A stretch of 17,566 bases of DNA. Source: JANQUM01 sp047630355 (GTDB lineage: Bacteria; Bacteroidota; Bacteroidia; Cytophagales; Spirosomataceae). The notes under the pieces are model-generated. The model had not been told where the DNA came from, did no database searches, and saw only the letters and a list, made by a program, of their open reading frames with translations. Every line of letters starts with the position of its first letter. The stretch's first letter is position 1. A program made the position numbers and the translations under genes. Where the stretch lies: the NCBI GenBank assembly GCA_047630355.1, contig JBLHXN010000070.1, forward strand, positions 1 to 17,566, in the 5' to 3' direction. Of the stretch, positions 7,474 through 13,484 are shown piece by piece.

Positions 7474-8942
7474 TACTCGTTGGTGCTATTTTTAATCAGC
7501 TGCGTATAAAATCGAATCGAGTTCTCAAATTCTGCTACCGGAACCCGTTCGTTGATTCCGTGAAAAGACTTAATATTCTCCGGAGTAATTTTTATGGGGA
7601 AAAAGCGGTAAATATTATTTGAGACATTCTCGAAGAAGCGGGAGTCTGTTGCTCCAATTACTAAATAAGGCGTAAAAAGAACGTCGGGGTTTGTTTCTGC
7701 GATAGTGCGTTGGAGAGTTTTGAAGCCAAAAGAATCCGTACTTGAAACTTTATACGCTTCCGAATTAAAATTCCCCGTTTTTATTCCTATCCGTTCGTCG
7801 TCCATAATATCCTCTACGTAGTCAATTACCGATTCAATGCTCGTCTCGGGAGCAATCCTGAAATTGATAGAAGCAGTGGCGTATTGCGGAATAATATTCT
7901 CTTTGACTCCGCTTTTAAAGATAGTCGGTGACGTAGTGGTTCTGATCAACGCATTGCCTGAGGCACTTTTTTCGTAAACGCTGACAATGACGGGGCGGAA
8001 GATAGACTTATTTGCGAACGCCATTTTATTAAAAAACGGCATTTCGGGTCCTAAATAATCAATAAACCCTTCAATCGGTTTCGAGATTTTAGCGGGGAAT
8101 GGATTGTTTTTTAACTTTGAAACAGCGGAGGCAAGTACATCGATGGCGGTTTCGCGTTCGGGCATGGAAGAATGTCCTCCTTCAATATTCACGGAAAGCT
8201 CCAACGTAAGAAATCCTTTTTCCGCAATTCCCACAAGAGCGACTTCTTTCTCAATACCCGGGACAATTCCCTGCACAAAAGTCCCGCCTTCGTCCAGAAT
8301 AAACTCGGCGTTGATATTCTGAGAAGTTAGATAAGTCGCAATAGCCTGAGCACCCTTTTTGCCACCAATTTCTTCGTCGTGACCGAATGAAATGTAAATG
8401 CTTCGCTTTGGGGTGAAACCATTTTTTAACAGATATTCCACCGATTCCATGATACTTATCACGCTGCCTTTATCGTCAATTGCCCCGCGTCCCCATATGG
8501 TATCGTTTACAATTTCACCGCCGAAGGGTGCGTGTTTCCAATTGGGTAAATTTTCTTCAATGACCGGAACAACATCGAGGTGTGCCATTAAGATAATTGG
8601 CTTGAGGTTAGCGTCTGAGCCTTCCCATTTATACAGGAAACTGTACGAATTAAATACCTTTTTCTCTAACTGGGCATTAGTGAACGGGTAAGTTCTCTCC
8701 AAAAAGTCTGCAAACCTCTTAAACTCGGTAGAGTCAAATTCGGCGGGGTTTTCGTTAGAAACCGTTTGGATTTGTAATGCTTCTGAAAGGTGATATTTCG
8801 CTTCAGAGTTTATTTCAATATTCTTAATGGGGTCGTATTTTACCTGTTTTGATTTGAAGGTCAACGTATTGATTGTCAAATAGCTAATGAATAATAAGAG
8901 AATGCCGAGTAATAATAAAAGTACTTTTTTTATGGAAGACAT
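7473..8942 (-). CDS. M20-family metallopeptidase, carboxypeptidase S / PM20D1-like, membrane-anchored
   Basis: A 489-residue zinc hydrolase. One hydrophobic helix near the N terminus (about residues 7-26) acts as signal anchor, with the catalytic domain outside the cytoplasmic membrane. M20 motifs are intact: LMAHLDVVP (H121, D123), GRGAIDDKGS (metal-bridging D156), GHDEEIGG (general base and metal ligand E190/E191), LDEGG (D217), and a late histidine in KSFHGINERVP. The length and motif spacing match the carboxypeptidase S/PM20D1 branch, whose members hydrolyse dipeptides or N-acyl amino acids; the exact substrate is unknown. Its start codon lies in a perfect 13-base tandem duplication, so a second, out-of-frame ATG sits 13 bases upstream; only the 8942 start gives the protein, since the next in-frame Met is far downstream. 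PAP2 lies upstream in the same direction, the VOC pseudogene downstream. Confidence 0.93.
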   Translation of the reverse strand: MSSIKKVLLLLLGILLLFISYLTINTLTFKSKQVKYDPIKNIEINSEAKYHLSEALQIQTVSNENPAEFDSTEFKRFADFLERTYPFTNAQLEKKVFNSYSFLYKWEGSDANLKPIILMAHLDVVPVIEENLPNWKHAPFGGEIVNDTIWGRGAIDDKGSVISIMESVEYLLKNGFTPKRSIYISFGHDEEIGGKKGAQAIATYLTSQNINAEFILDEGGTFVQGIVPGIEKEVALVGIAEKGFLTLELSVNIEGGHSSMPERETAIDVLASAVSKLKNNPFPAKISKPIEGFIDYLGPEMPFFNKMAFANKSIFRPVIVSVYEKSASGNALIRTTTSPTIFKSGVKENIIPQYATASINFRIAPETSIESVIDYVEDIMDDERIGIKTGNFNSEAYKVSSTDSFGFKTLQRTIAETNPDVLFTPYLVIGATDSRFFENVSNNIYRFFPIKITPENIKSFHGINERVPVAEFENSIRFYTQLIKNSTNE

Positions 8943-8956
8943 ATATGGAAGACATA
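8931..8956. repeat. Perfect 13-base tandem duplication covering the M20 start codon
   Basis: TATGGAAGACATA occurs twice in a row (8931-8943 and 8944-8956). Read on the minus strand each copy contains ATG. The inner ATG (8942) starts the M20 protein; the outer one (8955) is shifted by one base and would give a 23-codon peptide ending inside the gene. Confidence 0.9.
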
Positions 8957-8976
8957 GACTTGGGTGATTCTTACGG

Positions 8977-9004
8977 AATGTAAAGATAAAAATGTAAAGA
9001 TAAA
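8977..9004. repeat. Perfect 14-base tandem duplication between PAP2 and M20 genes
   Basis: AATGTAAAGATAAA is present twice without a gap (8977-8990 and 8991-9004), between the PAP2 stop and the M20 start. On the minus strand each copy reads TTTATCTTTACATT, which loosely resembles the Bacteroidota -7 element TAnnTTTG with a changed last base; no matching TTG lies at the right distance. Confidence 0.85.
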
Positions 9005-9008
9005 TTTG

Positions 9009-9758
9009 TTAAAATACCATTGCTGATCTAATCCCAATTCCCTGATCACCGTAGTACGGCATTACGAATGCACTATTGTACTGTTTGCTTTTTACTTTCC
9101 CTTTATTTATCAGCGGGTACGTCCAATAGGCAACTTTTGTGCTCAAAATCCCAATTCCGGCACCTGCTGCTATATCCGTTAGCCAATGCCTGTTATTGTA
9201 AACCCTGAATAATCCGGTTCCGGCTGCCACTAAATAACCTGAGAGTCCGTACCAAACAGAGATATCTTTGTATTCCTGATACAAGAATTCTGCTCCCATA
9301 AAAGCGGTGGCCGTGTGACCAGAAGGAAACGAATTTGTGGAAGAGCCATCAGGGCGTTCTACTCTTGTGGTATTTTTAAGAATATTTACGGTCAAGCCCA
9401 TAGTCAGGTAAGCACCCGCCAAAATTATGGTTCTATCCTTAAAGCTATTTTTTCCTTTGATTCCAGCAGCGTTTAAGCCGTAAACTGTTAGGAAAGGAGC
9501 GTATTGAGAAAAGTTATCGACGGTCAGTTTTGTGTCAATATGCTCTTTTACTTCTTGTTGCGTACTGGCATTAACTGATTTTAGTGGGTAGCTTTCAAGA
9601 CCAATAATGCCATATCCGAGTAGTGCGGAAGGTAAGATTAAAGATTCGTATTTAAATTTTGTACTTTCTTCCTTTTTTAACGAATCAAGCTTAACACCTT
9701 GCCCAAAGGCACATAAGGTGGTTAAGGTAAGCGTAACCACCATTTTTGTTTTCTTCAT
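9009..9758 (-). CDS. PAP2-family phosphatase, exported or membrane-associated
   Basis: A 249-residue phosphatase of the PAP2/acid phosphatase family, whose members remove phosphate from lipid phosphates such as phosphatidic acid or undecaprenyl diphosphate. A signal peptide is visible (basic KKTK, hydrophobic TLTLTTLCAF, cleavage near GQ). All three catalytic blocks are present with standard spacing: KNTTRVERP (K128, R135, P136), FPSGHTA (PSGH 145-148), and FRVYNNRHWLTD (R185, nucleophile H191, D195). The third block has F where the consensus SRx5Hx3D has S, a tolerated change. Hydrophobic segments between the blocks are moderate, so it may be periplasmic or weakly membrane-bound. Two direct repeats (CTAACCTA on the coding strand) lie immediately upstream of the ATG. 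The M20 gene follows 66 bases downstream. Confidence 0.92.
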   Translation of the reverse strand: MKKTKMVVTLTLTTLCAFGQGVKLDSLKKEESTKFKYESLILPSALLGYGIIGLESYPLKSVNASTQQEVKEHIDTKLTVDNFSQYAPFLTVYGLNAAGIKGKNSFKDRTIILAGAYLTMGLTVNILKNTTRVERPDGSSTNSFPSGHTATAFMGAEFLYQEYKDISVWYGLSGYLVAAGTGLFRVYNNRHWLTDIAAGAGIGILSTKVAYWTYPLINKGKVKSKQYNSAFVMPYYGDQGIGIRSAMVF

Positions 9759-9780
9759 TAGGTTAGTATATATAGGTTAG
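9759..9780. repeat. Direct repeats immediately upstream of the PAP2 gene
   Basis: TAGGTTAG at 9759-9766 and again at 9773-9780, separated by six bases (TATATA), 14 bases centre to centre. They abut the PAP2 start codon. They could be a repressor site or a small slippage product; no regulator is recognisable. Confidence 0.5.
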
Positions 9781-9803
9781 TTTTCAGAAAAACCTTTTTT
9801 GTA

Positions 9804-9825
9804 TTGTCGGTTATTAAACCGACAA
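9804..9825. other. Perfect hairpin between DUF6671 and PAP2 genes
   Basis: TTGTCGGTT (9804-9812) and AACCGACAA (9817-9825) form a perfect 9-base stem with an ATTA loop. There is no T-tract directly after it on either strand, so it is not a standard terminator. It lies in the upstream region of PAP2 (minus strand) and downstream of DUF6671; the rest of 9781-9936 shows only A/T runs and no gene. Confidence 0.6.
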
Positions 9826-9936
9826 GCGTAAAACGGGGAAATCGGGGTATTTTTTTTTAGGAAAACGGTTTGCAGCTACTCTAAGGTCGGGACTTTTACC
9901 ACTTATTTAATTTATAATTTGTCAATATCATTAATT

Positions 9937-10773
9937 TTATGGGTTACAGTAGTCGCAGTATGTTGGGTCTTCTGTAGTTTTCTTATTAGGATACATTTCC
10001 TCTTTTTTGAATTGGCAATGTTGGCAGACATAAATATAATTAAGTGTTGAATTTGTCGGTGAACCGCATAAGCTGCATTCAAGTCCTTTCGTTGCATCGG
10101 TTATTCCAAAACCTGGCATTTGGCATTGGGGACAGGCAGATCTAATTTTTTCCACCAATTTTTCTGTTGTTTTCTCTATTACACTCATTCGTGTTGGATT
10201 ATACATAGCTCGCATATCCGTTTCTGCATATACAGAATGGTATTTTGAGCACAGTTGTTCAAATGATGTCTTTAAAATTCCAATATCGGTTATCCCTTTG
10301 TGAATGTCAGTGTTTTCGTCTTTTGATTTGCGAAGAATTAATCCGTGAGTAGGAAACCCTATTTGGTCGGCAAACTCAAAAAGTTCCTTTTGGGTTTGGA
10401 CTTGTTTACCGTTAAAATTAGTCGAAGTGCTCAATTCTCTAACTATAATTTCTACGTTGTTTTTTGTGTCAATAAAAATCAAAAATTCGTCATCTGAGTG
10501 TACAAAGTATAGTGACGGATGTGGACCAAAAGAACCTTCACTGGCGATACCTAAATCGCAATTGTTTAATCTCATCGCTCGCATGCATTTTTCTCTAACG
10601 GTTGAAATAGGGTCAAGTTCTCTTTCTATTTCTCCTGTGAAAGTTCCTAATGCGTCTGTATCAAAAGTGTCATCTACAAAACAACTAACACCTAACTCTT
10701 TTTCAAGAATTGGTGCAATCACTCTTTGTTTTTGATGCTTTGTGGCTATAAGCAATTTTCTGTTTTGAAACAT
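9937..10773 (-). CDS. DUF6671 family protein with C-terminal zinc ribbons
   Basis: A 278-residue soluble protein matching, from memory, the uncharacterised DUF6671 family. The N-terminal 200 residues form an alpha/beta domain with conserved patterns ATKHQKQ near the start, DALGTFTGEIER, ARAMRL-like MRAMRLNNCDLGIASEGSF, and ETDMRAMYNPTRM. The last 65 residues carry four CxxC pairs (CPQC, CSLC, CQHC, CDYC), enough for two structural zinc sites. No signal peptide or membrane helix. Function is unknown. It lies 18 bases downstream of pyrC in the same direction, so co-transcription is likely. The pair looks more AT-rich than neighbouring genes: 11041-11100 and 11521-11580 in pyrC hold 18 and 19 G+C of 60, against 28 of 60 at 8101-8160 in the M20 gene. 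Confidence 0.75.
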   Translation of the reverse strand: MFQNRKLLIATKHQKQRVIAPILEKELGVSCFVDDTFDTDALGTFTGEIERELDPISTVREKCMRAMRLNNCDLGIASEGSFGPHPSLYFVHSDDEFLIFIDTKNNVEIIVRELSTSTNFNGKQVQTQKELFEFADQIGFPTHGLILRKSKDENTDIHKGITDIGILKTSFEQLCSKYHSVYAETDMRAMYNPTRMSVIEKTTEKLVEKIRSACPQCQMPGFGITDATKGLECSLCGSPTNSTLNYIYVCQHCQFKKEEMYPNKKTTEDPTYCDYCNP

Positions 10774-10791
10774 TGATATAAAATTCAGCTA

Positions 10792-12138
10792 TTATTGTTT
10801 TGAAGTTGTTAATGCTTGTCCTTTTTTAGTTTCGTCAAATTGACCATTGTCGTAAATCAAGATGCCATTTACAAATGTATGGGTCACCTTTGTTTGAAAT
10901 GTTGTTCCTTCTAGTGGTGACCAACCACATTTGGATAAAATATTACTCTTGTCCACTTTCCAACTTGAGTTTAAGTCAAGAATTACTAAGTCTGCAAAGA
11001 AGCTTTCACGTATGAAGCCTCTTTTTTCAATATTGTAAAGTATTGCTGGATTATGACACATCTTTTCTGCGATTTTTTCTAATGATATTAGTCCTTGTTT
11101 GTAAAGCTCAAGCATAATGTTCAACGAATGCTGAATGATTGGTGCCCCTGACATTGATTGAAAATAGGGTTTTTGCTTTTCGTCTAATGTGTGAGGGGCA
11201 TGGTCTGTAGTTACTAAGTCTATTCTATCGTCCAGCAAGGCTTTCAAAAGCCCTTTTTTGTCTTTTTCTGTTTTTATTGCTGGGTTCCATTTTATTAAAG
11301 TTCCTAAACGTTTATAGTCTGTGTCGGAGAACCACAGATGATGAACCGATACTTCTGTCGTTATGTTTTTCTCTTTCAAAGGAATATCATTACGGAAAAG
11401 GTGTGTTTCTGCTTCTGTGGTTAAATGCAGAATGTGAAGTCGTGCCTTGTATTTGTTGGCTATGTCAATTGCTCTTTTAGTTGCTTCGTAACAAGCTTCT
11501 TCGCTTCTAATAATTGGATGAAATTCAATAGGCACATCATCGCCATATTTTTCACGATATATGTTTTCATTCTCTTCAACTATTTGTTCTTTTTCAGAAT
11601 GGATGGCAATGATGGATTTACAGTTGGCAAACAGCTTTTCCATTGTTTCTGGATTGTCGGCAAGTAGGTTTCCTTTTTTTGTAAAGTAAAGTCCGTCATC
11701 AGAAACGCCTAATAATTTGGATGTGTCGAGATTGATTACGTAATCAAGGTTATCACCATTAACACCTAAAAAGAAACCAAAATTGGCTAAAGATTTTTCA
11801 GATGCTAATTGATATTTTTCATTTAAAATGTCAATGGTTAATACATCCGGAAATGTATTTGGCATATCAATAAAAGAAGTAACACCACCTGCAATAGCTG
11901 CTCTGCTTTCTGAATGAAGGTCGCCTTTATGTGTTAGTCCAGGTTCACGAAAATGAACTTGTCCGTCAATGATGCCTGGAAATAAATATTTGCCTGTTCC
12001 GTCAATTACTTTTGCATTTTGATCGTCATTATGTCGTCCAATTTTTTGAATTACACCATTGTCAATTAATAGGTCAGTAACGATTATTTGTCCTTCGTTA
12101 ACGAGGTTAATATTTTTGATTAAAGTTCTTTCTATCAT
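10792..12138 (-). CDS. pyrC: Dihydroorotase, class I (pyrimidine biosynthesis)
   Basis: A 448-residue amidohydrolase that closes the ring of carbamoyl aspartate to dihydroorotate, step three of pyrimidine synthesis, in the cytoplasm. Signatures: FPGIIDGQVHFREPGLTHKG (residues 53-72), AAIAGGVTSFIDMPNT, the metal-binding histidine segments AIHSEKEQ and LHILHLTTEAE, and the VTTDHAPHT block with the catalytic aspartate. The usual DxHxH reads DGQVH here, with Gln at the first histidine; I recall the same DQVHFR form in other Bacteroidota dihydroorotases, so it is probably a lineage trait. The other ligands are intact. Start MIERTLIKN is the only sensible Met. It is followed by DUF6671 in an apparent operon, and preceded by a 200-base repeat-bearing gap and a decayed integrase. 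I use pyrC by function. Confidence 0.92.
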   Translation of the reverse strand: MIERTLIKNINLVNEGQIIVTDLLIDNGVIQKIGRHNDDQNAKVIDGTGKYLFPGIIDGQVHFREPGLTHKGDLHSESRAAIAGGVTSFIDMPNTFPDVLTIDILNEKYQLASEKSLANFGFFLGVNGDNLDYVINLDTSKLLGVSDDGLYFTKKGNLLADNPETMEKLFANCKSIIAIHSEKEQIVEENENIYREKYGDDVPIEFHPIIRSEEACYEATKRAIDIANKYKARLHILHLTTEAETHLFRNDIPLKEKNITTEVSVHHLWFSDTDYKRLGTLIKWNPAIKTEKDKKGLLKALLDDRIDLVTTDHAPHTLDEKQKPYFQSMSGAPIIQHSLNIMLELYKQGLISLEKIAEKMCHNPAILYNIEKRGFIRESFFADLVILDLNSSWKVDKSNILSKCGWSPLEGTTFQTKVTHTFVNGILIYDNGQFDETKKGQALTTSKQ

Positions 12139-12338
12139 TGTGAATTGTCTGTCTCGGGTCGTCTGCCATTGCCGCTAACTCATAAATATGCGATTTTTTT
12201 GTGGTCTGCCACTGCGGTAGTACTTTTTGCATTATTTGATACTATTTGATTTTTTCGCTGTACTATTTTTGTCGTACTCATTTAAAAGCTGCTCGGTTAA
12301 CAAGTAAAAATATATGTAATCTGCAACACCACATAATT
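12139..12338. other. AT-rich gap between integrase remnant and pyrC, with imperfect direct repeats
   Basis: No gene is visible. GTCGTCTGCCATTGCCGC (12158-12175) and GTGGTCTGCCACTGCGGT (12201-12218) match at 14 of 18 positions with a 43-base period. A short near-repeat, ATTATTTGAT then ACTATTTGAT, lies at 12231-12250. The pyrC promoter should be here, but I find no convincing TTG/TAnnTTTG pair on the minus strand. Confidence 0.45.
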
Positions 12339-12607
12339 TTATTCTTCCTTTAAACTTAAACCATCAAAAGGGCTAACGATATTCTGGATTGTATGGTTAC
12401 TTACATGGGCACATCGTAGCGTAGTTTTTATATTGTTATGCTCCAGTATTCCTGAATTAGTTTAATATCCGTCCCCCGTTCATGCAGGTTTGGGTAGCTG
12501 TGACGCAAACTGTGAAAAGTGATATCTTGGATAATTTTAGCTGCATTCTTTGCCCGGTGGAAAACCTGTAGGTTTCTTGTTGTAGTGAAGGGGCGTTTTC
12601 GCATTGT
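12339..12607 (-). pseudogene. C-terminal fragment of a tyrosine recombinase (integrase), frameshifted
   Basis: From about 12590 the minus strand reads TTTRNLQVFHRAKNAAK, then DITFHSLRHSY, then LHERGTDIKLIQE, the classic catalytic region of a phage/Xer-type integrase including the HxLRH box. It then breaks. Restoring one T where GAATACTGG now stands (12446-12450) gives ELLEHNNIKTTLRCAHVSNH and continues through TIQNIVSPFDGLSLKEE to a TAA at 12339, the normal family C terminus. The expected catalytic Tyr (LRYAHVS in homologues) is Cys here, and one codon seems lost in SYPNLHE (usually SYATHLHE). The N-terminal two thirds are absent; the fragment joins the VapC remnant in frame. It is dead as a recombinase. 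Confidence 0.85.
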
Positions 12608-12980
12608 CCAGTCTTCTAAACTGATACCTTTTATTCGCTGGAAATGTCCTGCATTATTTGTAACCATAACCAAATTATTAACTATGGACGTAACACCTGT
12701 TAAGAGGTCGAAGTCGTCTATTCGAGTTCCAGCTTTACGAGGCCTTGCTTTTTCTATAATATATAGATTTAATGCTCTAAAAATGGGTAAAATCTGAACA
12801 CCTGTTAAAAGTTTTCTAATGTTCTTTTGTTTCTACTGGGGCGTTTTCTATTCCAAATTTGAGTTCAGCTAAGGTGATTTTTGAGATAAAACAATCGGCT
12901 GACTATAAGCCTTCAAACTTGTCTTCAAGATTAAACTTACCTTTCATATAGAAAATTGCAATGTTTGTGTCTATCAAAAT
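12608..12980 (-). pseudogene. Decayed VapC toxin (PIN-domain ribonuclease)
   Basis: Read from 12977 leftwards, the minus strand gives LIDTNIAIFYMKGKFNLED, a TAG at 12903-12905, then SADCFISKITLAELKFGIEN and PVETKEH followed by another TAG. A frame change near 12816-12821 then gives RKLLTGVQILPIFRALNLY, GTRIDDFDLLTGV, NLVMVTNNAGHFQRI and KGISLEDW. This is a whole VapC: first catalytic Asp in LIDTN, Glu in LAELKFG, acidic DDFD and the VTNNxxHF end motif. In intact systems VapC cuts tRNA or rRNA and is held off by the antitoxin. The frame runs straight into integrase sequence just after the final W (12608). At the other end it joins antitoxin sequence, so the toxin start codon is gone. Two stops and one shift make it non-functional. 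Confidence 0.85.
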
Positions 12981-13223
12981 ATCAGCAATAATTTTTTCTG
13001 TTGATTTTGAAGGCTCAAAGGCTCCCAATGCTTTTTTGAATGACTATTTTTCAGGTCTCAAATCTGTTTTGACCGATGCTGTAAGTTTGGCTATTAAATC
13101 CAGTTTATTGCTTGGGCTGAGGTTGTTTAATAAACTCAAATAGCCCCCGATTATTTTTGAGTCAAATTCTATTCTATACTATTTATTTGTGTCTTTTGTT
13201 TTTAGGTTCGATTTCATATTCAT
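12978..13223 (-). pseudogene. Decayed antitoxin gene partner of the VapC remnant
   Basis: In the frame leading into VapC the minus strand reads YRIEFDSKIIGGYLSLL, SPSNKLDLIAKLTASVKTDL, a TAG at 13044-13046, then SFKKALGAFEPSKSTEKI and IADI, where LIDTN of the toxin begins at once. The pattern FKKALGAFE...KSTEKIIADI resembles the C-terminal part of small Bacteroidota antitoxins that precede PIN toxins; these normally continue with an arginine-rich segment such as SRxxxR, missing here. A possible ATG lies at 13223 with a further TAG at 13179-13181. The toxin-antitoxin order and direction support the reading; the family match is from memory and weaker than for VapC. Confidence 0.65.
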
Positions 13224-13484
13224 AAAGTAAAGGATTTTTTCTTTTTAGATTACGCGACTCAACAACTTATACGGGGTGGAAACACTCTTTGCAACTCAGA
13301 TACCATTAATATCCAAACCCCATCCGAGGATAATCCTCAAATACCCCCAATTTCCTTGATTAAATGCGTTTCTAATCAGAAAAAGTCGTATTTTTGTTGA
13401 TTATGTGTTTAGCGTTGGAGATACGGCATAAGAGCCACGAAAAACATGCTTTCACAAACTAATAAAAAACTCAATAACTTATAA
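13224..13484. other. gyrA upstream region
   Basis: Together with the antitoxin remnant this fills the gap before gyrA. No gene is visible. There is a short GAGGA-TAA-TCCTC palindrome (13325-13337) and the candidate promoter described separately. The last 50 bases before the ATG are A-rich without a Shine-Dalgarno sequence. Confidence 0.5.
13389..13396 (+). promoter_or_regulatory. Candidate -7 element of the gyrA promoter
   Basis: TATTTTTG matches the Bacteroidota -7 consensus TAnnTTTG. The -33 region is weak: TTTC, not TTTG, lies at the right distance (17-base spacer). This would give a leader of about 80 bases. Confidence 0.45.

Noticed and set aside
2307..12332. Shared 10-mer GTGGTGTTGC at 2307 (plus) and 12323-12332 (minus) as a dispersed element
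   Set aside because: The match does not extend beyond ten bases, so chance is likely.
12139..12338. Integron attC-like sites around pyrC
   Set aside because: The repeats and CCGCTAAC look suggestive, but neither RYYYAAC nor GTTRRRY cores fit and no paired arms could be drawn.
12428..12673. 81-codon frame as one real gene (TTG start)
   Set aside because: It is a hybrid: its first third is the end of VapC, which is open further upstream without a start codon, and the rest is an integrase fragment that then shifts frame.
12961..13143. 60-codon plus-strand frame
   Set aside because: It is the shadow of the antitoxin remnant, which makes protein-family sense on the minus strand; no family pattern is visible on plus.
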